Shown here: one piece after another, positions 1 through 12,967 of the stretch
Layout of the letters: the number at the start of each line of letters is the position of its first letter
How positions within the stretch are numbered: the first letter of the stretch is position 1
Assembly (NCBI GenBank): GCA_022494885.1
Contig: JAGVSM010000899.1
Location: 1-64,000 of the forward strand
Length of the DNA stretch: 64,000 nucleotides
Reading direction: 5' to 3'
Source of the DNA: Micrasema longulum
Lineage: Eukaryota; Arthropoda; Insecta; Trichoptera; Brachycentridae
Translations under genes and position numbers: made by a program
The notes under the pieces: generated by a model
Seen by the model: only the letters and a program-made list of their open reading frames with translations
What the model was told of the DNA's origin: nothing
Database searches by the model: none

Positions 1-110
1 AAGTAAAGAATGTCCATGTGAAATAATCCAATCTGATGAATTTATTCACAGCAATAAAGGATTTGGCTCTTTAACTTCACAAAAATCGACAGATGGAAGA
101 ATTACAGATT
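1..110 (+). repeat. Piece of the dispersed ~377-bp repeat family
   Basis: Matches the family's GCTCTTTAACTTCACAAA and CAGATGGAAGAATT words as seen at 11400 and 31410. It continues, after insertions, at 1322-1345 and 1611-1690. Confidence 0.65.
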
Positions 111-113
111 TTT

Positions 114-466
114 ATATACAGGATGTTCTTTAAACCCTGTCACATCCGAAACCACGATGATCAGTATAAGCAAGAAGACATATTGGCACATTAAATAAAT
201 TTTTAGAACGAATAAAATTTACTAAAATAAAATATTAATAAAAACGAATGGTTGCTTACTTCTGCAAGGGTGAAGCGAGGAGAGGGGAGGGGGGAGTCTG
301 ATACACCATCAACCACACGGCCACGCCCCCATTTGTTTTGTTAAATATATATTTTTTTTAATTTTCTGCGTTCTAAATATTTTTTTGAATATGCTAATAT
401 GTCTTCTTGCCCATACTGATCATCGTGGTTTTGGATGTGACAGGGTTTAAAGAACCTCCTGTATAT
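114..466. mobile_element. MITE with terminal inverted repeats of about 80 bp
   Basis: Starts with ATATACAGGATGTTCTTTAA and ends with its near-perfect reverse complement; the arms match for about 80 bases, through the block around CACGATGATCAGTATA. The centre is a purine-rich stretch near 270-300. No coding capacity. It is inserted within a dispersed-repeat copy (1-110). Confidence 0.8.
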
Positions 467-599
467 AGATATATGTATTTTTTTTATTGAATAACCCTTA
501 CCTGTTACATTCATTAACCAAAATATTTTTACTTTTAAAATTCATATTCTACAATTAATGATAAAATTTTTAACATCTTTTGTAAAGGCTGTCTGAGTC

Positions 600-1321
600 T
601 TTTGTTTAGTTTTGTCTGGTTGTTTATTCTATAATTTCAATCCCTGGTTTTTTAGTCTTGACTGTCCTTGTCTCGTTTTAGGAGGTTGTACATGATATTT
701 TTATGATATTCTCGTATTGTGTCCATGTTTACAACAATTTTTTTTCAAGTTAGTTCTTCGTCTACAATTACATCAGTGGCTGATTTATGAATATTTTTTT
801 AGGAGTCAAGTTTAAAGAGTTCATTTACATTTAATTGCTTAATTTGTTTAAAGACTTCTTTAGTTGCTGTTAGATGGGTGAGGTCATTTACCAACTTTAA
901 TATTTTATTTTGTTGTCTTTGTAGTCTGTTTATGTCATTTTGATTTCCTGTTCCCTATAGTAGTTGCATATAACATATTTTAGTTTTTACATAGGCTTCA
1001 TAAATTAGATTTTTTTTCCGTTTTAGGAACAATGTATTTGTTTTTTTTTAAATCACTCGATAATGTCGCCTATTTGCTAAATTAATTGTTGATATGAATT
1101 GTCCATGTCAATTGTCTCTCTATTGTTAGTCCTAAGTATTTAACGTGGTCAATTTCAGTTAGTCGTTCATCATTTATGTTAGCATTTACTTTATGACTTT
1201 TTTTTCTAGATTCAAAATGGATAATATTGCGTTTTTTTCATTAAGGGTAAGTAAATTTGTGTTTGTCCATTTAGTCAACATAAGTAGATCTTCTTTTATG
1301 CTATTGTTTGTTAATACGTCT
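600..1321 (-). mobile_element. Decayed non-LTR retrotransposon, reverse transcriptase C-terminal part
   Basis: On the minus strand the bases near 1120-1170 read LTEIDHVKYLGLT, the conserved block that follows the catalytic palm in non-LTR reverse transcriptases, preceded by LLTLNEKN. It is the same family as the plus-strand copy at 6157-7010, which has EHVTYLGLT at the same place. Frameshifts and T runs break it. Confidence 0.6.
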
Positions 1322-1690
1322 ATAAATGTTCAAATATGGGCAAAATGATATATGCCCATATATATGGCGTATGTCCATTGGGACCAGAATGTGTAGAAGA
1401 GTCAATTCGTCACATAACTCGGAATTCTTTGGGATAGATCTTCGGGCTTTCCGTCGATCTCTTCACCACAGTGTTGGACGAAGAAGTATATTTCCCTTGT
1501 TTGCCTTTGCTACATGGTTTTGTGATCTTTTTCTTCAGTTTCTTGTTCATATATTATGTTTCTTCGTATGACTAGTTGTAATTGGCTTAGGCCGTATATA
1601 TAATAAATAAATAAGCCCTGTAAATGCCTAGCTTTCCATATTTCCTTATCTAAAATGTTCTCAATCTCTGTTGTAATTTGTTAATCTCTT
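1322..1690 (+). repeat. Dispersed repeat copy interrupted by an insertion at about 1346-1610
   Basis: Family words flank the interruption: GTTCAAATATGGGCA before and AAGCCCTGTAAATGCCTAG after. The inserted stretch ends in GGCTTAGGCCGTATATA plus TAAATAAATAA, a tail also seen in reverse at 44958-44995, so it is probably the 3' end of a retroposon. Confidence 0.5.
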
Positions 1691-1726
1691 TTAATGTGTT
1701 AGTGCCTGTCGGTGAACCAAGTAAAC

Positions 1727-2286
1727 CTTAGAGTATATACATATACTTATTATATAAATAAAACACGAGTGATACTTTAATCCACAAATTTGGAATATCC
1801 AGTGACCGGTTTCATCGCTTTCGCGACATCTTCGAGACTGGTATCTTATTAAAAAGTTAAATGTATTTATACAGAACAGAGGTAAGGATACATAATTCAA
1901 AGTTATATGTAAGTAAATTAAATAAAGAATTTTTATCTTAAGGATCATTATCAACAAATTTTCTATGGGTTAACTAATGAATTGATATAATGCTATTTTA
2001 ATGATTTTAAGTATTTTATTTTATTTTTGGTGTCTCATCCTTCGTGAGTGTGATTTTGTAAATAATGATTTCTGAAAAACAAAGGGTAAAAAGATAAATA
2101 CATTTAACTTTTTAATAAAGATACCAGTCTCGAAGATGTCGCGAAAGCGATGAAACCGGTCACTGGATTTTCCAAATTTGTGGATTAAAGTATTACTCGT
2201 GTTTTATTTATATAATAAATTACAATGAACTTCCATCAAGAATTTTCACTTACAAACTTAAATGTTTTATATACATATACTCTAAG
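1727..2286. mobile_element. Foldback element, 560 bp, with exact 8-bp target duplication
   Basis: The two halves are inverted copies of each other over most of their length. Ends are CTTAGAGTATAT and its complement, flanked by AAGTAAAC on both sides (1719-1726 and 2287-2294). Each arm contains a hammerhead-like motif (1799-1841 minus; 2124-2166 plus). The accompanying words (ACCGGTTTC, CATCTTCGAGACTGG) are of the Penelope-like terminal type, so I infer a head-to-head solo terminal repeat. Confidence 0.75.
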
Positions 2287-2294
2287 AAGTAAAC

Positions 2295-4770
2295 ATACTT
2301 ATTTCGTTTGTGAGAGTATTTTTTTATTTTTTATTATTTATTCGGTTATAATTACGAAGTCATACCAGCCACCGCATCGCACGGTATTTTTCTGAGGCAC
2401 CTGTTCTCAAAATTCAATAGTTTTCTGTTTTGGGTCCTAGTAAAGTGCCGCGATTCGCATCCGTACGATCATCTAATGAAAAATACGGCTCAAAATATTG
2501 TACTCTCTGAGATCTATCTTATGGTATTTAATTATTTTTTTTATTAAGGCTTCCTAGCGAATTGGCGTTACTACTTGGTTTTACTATGGAAAAGTTCTGA
2601 TTTAAATGCCATTAAACATTTTAAAGGCGATTACCTTAGTTTTTTTTATAGATACATCGTTTTACCATAGCGCGTACAACAGAATGTGTGTAAAAAAATT
2701 AAGCATCAAATAAAACACAAATATTAAGAAATATTTTTTTGTATGCAATCCATCCTAAAAAGGATGAAGAAATAATTTTAATAAAATGAATAAAATTAAA
2801 GCAATGGGCAAGTATATACAAACGATTATCAAAGATTATTATAACATAATGTCTAGAGACCGGATTAAATGCAACATACAAAGGCTGAAATATCCATGCA
2901 AATATGCATGAAAAATGCTAAAAATGTGTAAGTTAAGAGTGAAAATATGCAACATAATATATTTTTAAAATACGGTAACTTCTTTTATTTATTAGGCAAA
3001 ATTTAAACAATTTTTATTGAATTGAATTTATTGAAAATGAACGTTCCACGTCCACCGAGGTTACTGGGCAATGCTTGAAGTAAGGTGCTATATTAGAGCA
3101 TGTCAAATGAAAAATTATATTTCGCGACCGGGGCAAATGCTTATTGGATGTACTCGCCATAGTGATTCCTGGGAAAAGATGACCTGAGTGGTTTCCCGTT
3201 GTTTTCTCTGGTGGATTTTTCTGTCGGGGTTACCTTTTTTCAGCTAGTTGGTTCTGGTTTGGAAGCGCCAGAAACTCGCCTTTCATTATTTCTTTATATG
3301 CTGTGATCACACACATTACGAAGGTGATCCCATCGCCCAGGGTTCGCGACGTGGACGCCACGAGTCGTGCTAGTCAGTAGTGTTGCCGGTGGACTGCAAC
3401 TGGGCGTTCGCAGCATTTTATAGAATCACACCCTCCAGCAAGATGTGACTCACTGCTACCCTGCTGTAGCCAAACGTGCAAATGCATATACAAATATGCG
3501 ATCTCTAATAATAGCTAAACCCTCCTCTAGAACGGTGTCTTTATGTTACTGGTTATACCTACAGTCTAATGTCTACACTTGCGAGATAGAGGATTACGAT
3601 ATCCTGTGTTGGAGAAAAGATGATTAACTCAGTATATTTTTTCAATTACGATTGAAACATCCTTCGGCAGAAGTTTTAGCTGTTACCGGTGTAGGAGACG
3701 AAGGAGGAGGCGTGAGGAAGGGAAAGCCACTTTCTTCCATTCCACACTCCCCCGCACTCTCCTACAAATCTAGATGCGGATACGAGCAGACAACAGATCA
3801 CAACACAACACACAAAACTCGCCGTGACAGTCGCAACGCTAAACGAAAGTTATTACGATATTATTTATTTGGAAACTTTTAGTCCTGCAGTCATAAGATA
3901 ATATTATATGGCCATGAGTCATGAGGAACCTTCATTTTAGGAGTTATTACGCATAACTTAAATAGGGCAGTTTACGACTTTTAGCTGTTATTAAGCTGAC
4001 TTATTAAATTAAGGTGTTAAATCTACAATTGCTGGCAAAAAATATTGTAGCTTTAATATTTTATTTATAATTTAAAGAACAAGTGGTAGGATTCACCGTG
4101 ATAAAATGAAGCGATGTTTTGAATTCTACAATCTCTTATAGTTGATTTATTTTTACATAAACGGCATAAATTGCCTTTAACATCAAAAAATACATATGTA
4201 CATATAAATACATAACAAAAAATTATAAAATTGCATAACTATAGCAACAGTAACAAGTAGGTAAATACACATAAACAACCAAAAATATTAACGAAATATT
4301 TACATACATAAATATGAAAAAGCAAAAAAGAAAAACATTTTTAAAGATAAAGAAAACTTCAAGAATTATATTGCGAGAGAAAAAAGAAATCAGACTTGTT
4401 TTATAACTATCAAGTCCAGAACCAAATATATCAGCCTTGTCCTCATGCTGATTACCATATCTGTGGTGCCTAGGGATAGGCGAGTGGATGTGATAGTCGG
4501 TCCTAGAACTTGCAGAACAAAAAGGAGATCTGTGGCGGGTATGTCGACCAGGTACACGGAAACACACCAACTCCAGCAAATCTGGACACTCAATAAATGA
4601 ATTGATCACTTAATAAAGTAATATTAGGTCAGTTAGGATTCTTCTATCGGAAAGTTTTAAAATGTTTGGTTTAATTAAATAATGCAAAAGATATCAACAA
4701 TTACTTTTTTGTGATGCATTTCGTCTCATGGGGACATTATTAAACTAACTATCATACTATAATAAACCTT
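2295..4770. other. Intergenic stretch, nothing recognised
   Basis: Two and a half kilobases with mixed composition (GC-richer at 3150-3420 and 3650-3790) but no domain, splice pattern or repeat boundary that I can name. Confidence 0.3.
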
Positions 4771-4779
4771 ATGGGTTGA

Positions 4780-4960
4780 TATAATATATTACAACAGAGA
4801 TGGAGAACATTTTTGAGATGGGAATATAAAAGTTTAGGCATTTACACGGCTCATGACCTGCCACCCGCTGCTTTAAGTGCTCACTTCACACACTCTGTAA
4901 CATTCACAATTTAATTGTTTTCAAGCATTTGGACATACCGACATAAAATATGTTTAACAA
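4780..4960 (-). repeat. Dispersed ~377-bp family copy
   Basis: Contains the family words GGCATTTACACGGC, CACTTCACACACTCTGTAAC and TTTGGACATAC in minus orientation. Confidence 0.65.
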
Positions 4961-4984
4961 ATGTGGAATATATCATAGTAAAGC

Positions 4985-5090
4985 TATTTATCATATAAAA
5001 TAAAAGACGAGTGATACTTTAATCAACAAATTTGGAATATCCAGTGACCGGTTTCATAAAAAAATTTCACTTACAGACTTAAATGTTATG
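4985..5090. repeat. Truncated arm of the foldback family of 1727-2286
   Basis: Bases 5000-5057 repeat the arm seen at 1760-1815 (GAGTGATACTTTAAT, then CCAGTGACCGGTTTCAT), then jump to the other end of the element (TTTCACTTACAGACTTAAAT), an internal deletion. Confidence 0.6.
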
Positions 5091-5944
5091 GCAAAACTAT
5101 TTTAACAAGAACAAAATAATAAATTAAGCTGTTTTAAGTTGTTTTTCAATTTCACAGCCGCACTGGATGCGTACAGGTATAATGGCTTTTCCTTTTGTTG
5201 TAGATGAGATCATTGCCAATTTATATAGCATCGTTTTTATGATACTCCCCCTCCTTTGTCCCACTTTCACCACGCGCATGCTTAAAGTCGCCGCGTAATG
5301 TTTCCAGATAGGAAAAATTATAATCATAACACAAATGTAAGATAATTATATATTTTTTTAAAAGCCATTTGTTAATTTATCTAAAATTTTATTGTACACA
5401 CGGAAACATTGATTGACACAACAGAGTAGATAAGTAAAAGGTCATTTAATAACAGTGATTTTTTTTTTTAAACTTATTTTACCTAAAATGGATATTTTTA
5501 TGTCATGTTAAATAATATTTGATGTTTTAAAGATAATGTCAGTCAAATGTTCACCACGGCGTTGTTTAATCCGAGAGGTTCAATTTTCATTTGTTCTCAA
5601 ATCAGACGAGCAAAGTAGCGTTAAAAAATTGACTACCCTGGCAACATTAACAAAATGTCTATTTTGTTTTCTTTGACAATCTGACCGATGGAAATCAAAT
5701 TTTTAAGTAATGCATTTGCTACCTACACATGCATTTGCTACTTACACATGAAATGTAATCTCATCCTGTTTCTTTAAGATCGCAGCAGTATTTTACACTT
5801 TAAAACGACACAACACGGCATAGTCGATTCAAATCGGGAGTTGCGTATTGAGCGACGTCTACAAAGAAACTAATGGGTCGCCCTTTTACCAACAAATGGA
5901 TAAAATCTTTGAACCACGAACTTAAGCGATACAGGTGGTTTAAG

Positions 5945-6165
5945 ATTAGGATAGGCGCCGTGGAGCAGTTGGTTAAAGGTTAGACGGTCAACTGTGAATC
6001 TGGCGTCGCGGGCTTCGAGCCTGTTGAAAACAACCCAAGGACGATTTTTTCTCATTTGATCTTGGTGTTGTGGTGAATTTATCATAACCTCCTTCCATAT
6101 CCTCTCTTTGGCACCTGCTGACAAGCCTTTAAAATATAAGAAACGACTAAAACCATCAACAATGA
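5945..6165 (+). mobile_element. tRNA-derived SINE
   Basis: A-box-like GTGGAGCAGTTGG and B-box-like GGGCTTCGAGCC lie at tRNA spacing, followed by a non-tRNA body. It has no acceptor stem pairing of a real tRNA. Confidence 0.45.
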
Positions 6166-7010
6166 CGTGCAAAAACTATTAGAATGGACAAACAAAAACT
6201 TCTTAACACTAAATGCCAAGAAATGCAATATAATACATGTCGAAACACAAAAGAAGAACCATAACATGAACATAAAAATAAACAACGAAACTCTTAAAGA
6301 ACTAGAACATGTGACTTACCTAGGACTCACAATGGACAGACAATTAAAACGGACAAAACACATAGACGGACTCACTAAAGTAATGGCATCACTACATAGC
6401 CTCTTCTACAAAATTAAAGATTTAATACCAAGAAAGGAAAAAATTATGATGTAGGTACGAAGCCTATGTCAAAAGTAAATTGAGTTACATGATCGCCTTC
6501 TGGGGAACTGGTAACAAGACAGATATAACAAGAATACAAAGACAACAAAATAAAATTCTTAAACTAACATATAACCTACCCTACCTGACCTCTACGACTC
6601 AACTGTACAAAAAAACACACCAGTCTGATATAAACTACTTGACTAAAATTGAGACCTTAAAAATTGTGCACAAAATAACACTGGGAAACATACAAGACGA
6701 CGACATAATATTAGTCAAAAATGCTGACATACACAAATATAACACCAGACAACAACAACACTATCATATTGAAAAAGCAAAGACAAACACAGGACAGTCA
6801 AAAATACTACACAATGGACTTAAACACTACAACGACCTACCTTACTACTTGAAAACTTTTACTGGAGACAAATTTAAAATCAATCTGAAAAAGCACATGA
6901 TGACTAAACTAACTAGACTAGACGAGACATAAAATGACTAGACAATATTAAATTTCTAATGTAACCATAGCGGGTTTTTTAAAATTGTAAATAAATAAAT
7001 AAAAAAAATT
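6157..7010 (+). mobile_element. Non-LTR retrotransposon 3' part, reverse transcriptase C-terminus
   Basis: Two open pieces in different frames belong together. The first (6167-6454) carries LTLNAKKCN and TYLGLTMDRQ; the second (6480-6932) carries KLSYMIAFWG and the typical tail FKINLKKHM. A small insertion near 6452-6456 shifts the frame between them. It ends in AAATAAATAAATAAAAAA, the family's tail. It is 5' truncated. Confidence 0.75.
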
Positions 7011-7564
7011 CAAAGGTTGGTGGGTTATTCCTTTGATTAAAAAAAATCATTAAAAAGTGTCGGGTAAGTAAAATGTTGAGTTTATTTATTTGTTATGTGG
7101 TTGGAAGTTAGAGCGGCGCGCGTGGTCAGGAATTGATGCAATATATAATACTGTTTTATCCTTTTGCGAATAAAAGCATCGAAAATAACAATGTTAAAAA
7201 CCATTAACATAACCAGTATGGTGGTAAAACATAAAACAGTATTAGGTATCAACCAACCATCCTTTTATACCAACGTAATTCTCAGGTTACGTTGCAATTC
7301 CAGTTTGAGTCTAACGTGTTTCTAGTTTGCACATAATACGTAATTTCTAATTAAACGTAAGTAAGCAGGTATTAAATAAATAATATTTTTATTTACTACC
7401 ATAATTTTTATTAATAATAAAAAAATAAATATGGTATTCCCAATTAAGGAAGACCGTAGACATGGGTTGTCAAAGATATTTTTTCAATGTTTTAACATAA
7501 TATATTTAGAGTTTTTAGTTACTCTCATAATTCACTTTGTACCTATTTTGTTAATCATTTCATC

Positions 7565-7811
7565 ATTACCATTCCGATTTCCGCACCTTATGGTGCATAG
7601 GGCACTGCATTGGTACACCAATCGCAGCTTATCTTGATATATTTTTGTTACATTACGGTAAGATGATCAGACTTACGCTTCAGGACTATGAAATATCAAA
7701 ATGTAAGACACCCTTTCAAATAAATATTTCATGTCAACCATGCCGGGAATCGAACCCGAGACCTCTTGCATGGTAGACAAACGCACTGATCACTAATCCG
7801 CGAAGCCGACG
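7565..7811 (-). mobile_element. tRNA-derived SINE, family S1
   Basis: Read on the minus strand: a head GCTTCGCGGATTAGTGATCA, then GGTCTCGGGTTCGATTCCCG (B box), then a body with GCGATTGGTGTACCAATGCA. A second copy is at 34835-35100. Confidence 0.75.
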
Positions 7812-8454
7812 TGTTAATGATGAATTATCATAATATTATGTTTTGTGGAATTACACGTGTTTTTATTTACAGATTCCTAGGAAGAGCCTTCATCCAAGTT
7901 ATTTCTTCACACCTGCGAGTTACCGCCGCCCTGGAAAGCCGTTGATATAATTTTTTGACTGTATTCGGTGAAACTTGGGGACACAGAATTGACATGGGAG
8001 GAGGTGATAGGGTCTCCTGAAGGCATCTGGTAATATCCACATGCAACACTTAAAGATATAAACTCTTTTTTTGTATGATTTATTTTGTTGCCCTTTAATA
8101 ATAAGGAATATTTTTGTGTTTTTTTTAAATATTTTTTATTTCCTTTTTTAATTACTATAAATACCATTAAAAAATACCATATTATCTTTTACAGAATATT
8201 TTATTTTTTTCTTTCTTATGTTATACAAAAATATTATAGCTGTCCATTATTTATTATAGAAGCAAAAACTCATCAACATTTTCTTGTATACCCACGAACA
8301 GGCCATGCCTTTGTGGGATTTTTTGTTTACTATTTTTCTATTAATATGTATTTCATTGATGTGTAATTATGCTTTATTTTTTTAATACTCTGTTTTATTA
8401 TTATGTTTATTGTAAAAAAAAAAGGAATGTGAAAATGAAGAAGACAAACTAGCA

Positions 8455-8545
8455 AAAAACCATCGAGCCGTTTTCCCGTAGGGGTAGGCAGAGAGGATAG
8501 AACGTCACATCAGTCCTCGCTTCCTCTATATTCATACATCTTCTC
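8455..8545 (-). mobile_element. 3' fragment of an RTE-like retrotransposon
   Basis: Complement of the CTGCCTACCCCTAC ... GGCG 3' end shared with the copies at 44478, 47310, 60560 and 63540. Confidence 0.6.
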
Positions 8546-8549
8546 ATCT

Positions 8550-10230
8550 TCTCATGAAGAAGACACTAAGTTTTATTATGAGTTTTCACTTAAGAGTAAT
8601 TATTATTATTTTTTTATACAGTTTGCGATTTTTTTTTACTATTGCCCCCGTTTTATGCATTGCAGGTAGGTATACAACTTTTAAACAAATAAGTACTTAC
8701 CGCAATTGCACATATATTAGTATTTATTTATTTCTTCATTTGTATCTTTTTTAGGCTTTTACGTAAACATGTATAAAAAATTACAATTTACTATTCGCAT
8801 TTTCAAGAAATATTTATAGTACCTATTTCTTAAAAATGCAAATTTTAATATCTGTATAGTTGATACTTAATACATAGAAAAATAAAATTACGAAGAAATC
8901 AATAAGATAAGCTAGTTTTTATAAATTAAAAAAACAAATGGCTTAACTATGACCATCATCATCATCATCATCAATCAATCGTAAATTTGCAGGAGATGTT
9001 AAATGATGAAGCTGTATATTTTGCAATCGTCAAATGGACATTTTTAAAGTTGGATTTGGAAAGAAAATTTTGTATAAATATGCTGGATTTTAATACAAAA
9101 AATATTTAACCTTAACTTTAAAGTTGGTTAAAGTGATGCCAATACTTGTTAAAATGTTGGACATAATATAAATTGTACATTGGTGGATTTATTGCCAAAT
9201 GGCAAATTCTTCCAACCAACTGATAAAATAAAGGTGTTATTTAGATAATTTAAGTTTTCTTATTGTTCTTAAAAACTTATTATTTATTAAGTACTAATGT
9301 TGCATTCTTTTTCTTTTTTACTATTACCTAGTTGAGTACTAACCACTTTATTGTTATCTTAAATTATTCTCAACTTTATTTTGTTATATTTATATTTAGA
9401 ATATAAGATTTTCTCATGTTAATATTTATATTTTATTTTGAGATGTTATGTTTCTTTTTTCCTTTTTTTGTTTTTTTTAAATATTTAATGTTTACTAAAT
9501 TGTTTAGTTTAATTGTTCTATTACATTTCATATAATTTTCTAAATAATTTTTGTTCACTGCTGTGATTATTTATGTAAAACATTTTTTTGCAATAAGTTC
9601 TTTGAACTGTTAAAATATAAATAAATACTACAATTTTTTTTACTGTATAAAAAAGAGCACGAAAAAATAACTTATAACAAGGAAGATAGAGACGCTGTTC
9701 TGTGGCTGGCGTTTGTTTGAAAGAGACAAAAACAAAATAAGAAATTCGTTCAATCAATCGATCATTGACAGTGAGTAGAAGTGCACGCTAGTTAAATGAC
9801 CAGTGTATTTATGATTTTAAATTGATTTTGTTCTAACTGGTCTAAATTATAGAAAATAAATTATTTAGCAATACATATATCTATAGGTTTTTATTCAATG
9901 TTTGAACTTCAGAATATTTTGTCTTTTGCTTGAGGTAACACGATGTTACATCACCGCGGGTAAATGAAATTTTAAGCACAGCCTTTTAAGAGTTAAGGTC
10001 CATTTTTAATCGCTCTTAAAGTCGAGTTAAATATAAAAATCAATAGCTTTAGTATGTTCCTTGCCAAGAAAATGGAATCTTGGAAAAACCGAATAATATC
10101 TGGATTTGTTCTGATAATGACAATAATATAATATGACGTTTCTATGTTATGTGAAGTAAATTGAAACAAATGCATTTTGAACATTAAAAACTAAATTTAT
10201 TGAACATAAATAACAAATCTGAAATTGCTA
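8550..10230. other. Intergenic AT-rich stretch
   Basis: Only a short CAT microsatellite at 8952-8971 stands out. No gene seen. Confidence 0.35.
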
Positions 10231-10244
10231 TTAATAATAATAAT

Positions 10245-11040
10245 CATGGTTTATTAACAAAAATAACCATTTACTTTATCTACTACATACACACTTAGGG
10301 AATAGATTTCTCTGGATCATGTCTAGTCTGCCTAACTAGGTACAACCTGTTTTAAGGCAGACATATTTTTGCAAAATAAACAACAACATTACTACCTGCT
10401 AGTTAATTTATTATATAGTTTTACAATGATTATTTTTTCCATTTATTATTTAAGCCAGTAACCAATTTTTTACTAATTTATTTTATTGAATCCGGGTAAC
10501 ATATTTAATATTTTGGGGCCCAGAAACCTGAAGTTTCTTTGCTCGAATTCAGAGTTTGCGGTAGACCCCATGAGCCACCCTCTAGTTTGACTTCTGGTAG
10601 TGTGGGAGTGTTCCTTTTGGGATTTGGTAGAATAATTTGCTTTCACAAACATTATTATTCTAAAAATGTATAATTGCCTTATATCTAAGATCTCGAATTC
10701 CTCAAATAACTTGACACTGGGGTACCTGAAGGGCTTTTTAAAAAATATTTTAACTATTGATTTTTGAGCAGATTCAAGAGGTTTTAATATTAATTTGGTA
10801 GTGCCTCCCCATCCTATTCAGCCATACGTTATAATTGAGTTACATAAAATAAAATATATTTGTTTGAGTTTAATTAGGGATAAGATGTTGCGTATCGACT
10901 TGAAGATATGGAAAAGTTTTCTAATTTTTTGTGTTATATATTCTATGTGTTTTGTCCATTTAAAATATGTATCAATAATTATTCCCAAATATTTTATATG
11001 GTGTACTGATTCAAGTATTTCAGAGTATATTTTTAATTGA
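10245..11040 (-). mobile_element. Jockey-like retrotransposon remnant, reverse transcriptase C-terminus
   Basis: One minus-strand frame reads HHIKYLGIIIDTYFKWTKHI, then through an in-frame TGA (10818-10820) into GWGGTTKLILKP and on to FRFLGPKILNMLPGF, the usual order after the catalytic domain of jockey-type elements. It is 5' truncated and inactive. Confidence 0.7.
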
Positions 11041-11379
11041 AGGTTTTATTAATTATGTATTTAATGTATTTAGTTTCTATGTACATGTATGTTTCCTTTT
11101 TATCATTAAAGTAGAGGCTTTAATTATATGGTAATCTTAAAGTTAGTATCCGCATGTTGTGATGGTTTCATCACTAAGTTAGCAGTGGCATTGCTGTAGG
11201 TAATCGGTATAATACCGACCGACTTATCGGAACTTTTGACTCATCGGTTTTTTGTGTCCTGTCATGACAGTTAGGTACGAGTAGTTATTACACAATCACG
11301 GACCTACTTGAAAGCGAAATATTTACATAACCTAGTAAGTTACTAATACTTGTTCGTTTCTAAACATTCGGGGTCTGGC

Positions 11380-11640
11380 CAAATCCTTTTGCATTAAGCA
11401 ATTCACTTCACTCTTTAACTTCACAAACATCAACAGATGAAAGAATTGAAGGAATATAGATGTTCAAATATAGGCAGAATGGTGAATGTTACACAGTGTG
11501 TAAAGTGGCCACTTAAACCAGCCATTGACAGGTCATAAGCCCTGTAGATGCCTAGACTTCTAAATAACCTTCTCTTAAATGTTCTTCATCTCTGTTGTAA
11601 TATGTTAATATTATAATAGTTTTAAAGAAACCCTCAACAT
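11380..11640 (+). repeat. Dispersed ~377-bp family copy
   Basis: Clean plus-orientation copy: CTTTAACTTCACAAACATC, CACAGTGTGTAAAGTGGCCA and CATCTCTGTTGTAATATG in order. Confidence 0.75.
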
Positions 11641-12967
11641 TCAATACGGAAATTCAATATAAATTATTTAAATTTTATACAGTAGACACTACTTATAAAA
11701 TTCAATTAAACAAATTTATAAAGAAGAAAAAATAAAAGAATTCGGGATTAATAAGTCACTTAGATACCAAAATAATATTAAAATCCCTAAATTCCTGGTA
11801 TGAATGTATTATTATTTTCTGTTTTTCCTTTTATATCCGATAAGTTTTTTTTCTCATGTACTCGTATATTCCAAATTATATCAATTCTAATAACTTTAAC
11901 AGTGTAAGTCATTCTTCAAGCACAAGAGCACAAGAGTTGGTCTCTTTTTTTGGAGAGTTACAGTTATAACATTTACCAGATGTATAAAAGTATATTTGTA
12001 TAGATTAAAAAAAACATGTACCATTTATGAAATATATGGATTAATAAAAAAAAAAATAATAAAAAAAATATCGTTGCAAGCTAAAGTAAAACGTTATAAT
12101 ATTCCATTTTATTCATGTCACGCTGCGTGGTTTTCTTTGAATTTTTTGAGAATTATTTAAAGCCAAACAATTTTCATTAAACTAATAAACAAAACGTGGA
12201 ATTTCTTTTAAACTCATTCAAACTTCAAACTTAAACTTTCTTTTATACAAAATACAATACAAGAAAATGATAAAAATACAAATAAACATGATTTAATCAT
12301 TTGCAGAGTAGAAATAATTGTCATAACAGTTTTTAGCATGTCATCGTTGCGCCGGCAATAATGTTCAGTGAACTTTCTTTTTTAAAAAGTATTAACGATT
12401 TAGTTTAAATTATTATTTTATATTGTCAGAATATACTTATGTAATTTTCCTTTTTGCTACCGATAAAAAAATATTCGTATTAAAAATCTATCATATGAAA
12501 AGGTAAATTGTTTCATTTATGTCCTTAACAGTTTTTAAAGATATTACCTATGCAAAGAATATGCCTAACCAAAAATATTATAACAAAAATACGAAAATCC
12601 TACTTATTTTTATAGTATGTTTTTTGTTTTTATTTTAACGCCTAGATGCATACAACATACTAAACACGGTATTGGATACCTACCCGATTAAAAAATATTA
12701 TCGCCATTATTTCTCAATTTTGTCATAATACAACACTGAGATTGTCCAAATGTCAAATATCCAGTTGTCACTTTTGTGATCGTTTTAAGTTGTAATTCTT
12801 GGTTAGATTGGTTATATCTGAAAGGCAAACATTATTAGCCGAACTCTTTTTTCAAATTCGTTTGATTTTTTATTTGTTGTTTGGACGAGTGAAGTTTCGA
12901 GATGATCATATAATATTTAAAGTTTCGTTTCCGTTTGAATTTTTAGTTCACTTTATTAGGAATAAAC
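11641..12967. other. Upstream region of unc-50
   Basis: AT-rich with no gene. The 250 bases before the start codon are the likely unc-50 5' UTR and promoter; I see no TATA box I would stake a call on. Confidence 0.35.

Noticed and set aside
3150..3430. GC-richer stretch that might be a promoter or exon
   Set aside because: No open frame with splice sites and no neighbouring gene; left unassigned.
4223..4609. 128-codon open frame on the minus strand
   Set aside because: Low-complexity Phe/Tyr/Val-rich product at its end, no family resemblance, no supporting context.
7740..7811. Second tRNA-like stretch (minus strand)
   Set aside because: Recurs with its body at 34835-35100; SINE.
8952..8971. 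CAT repeat
   Set aside because: Short microsatellite without further structure.
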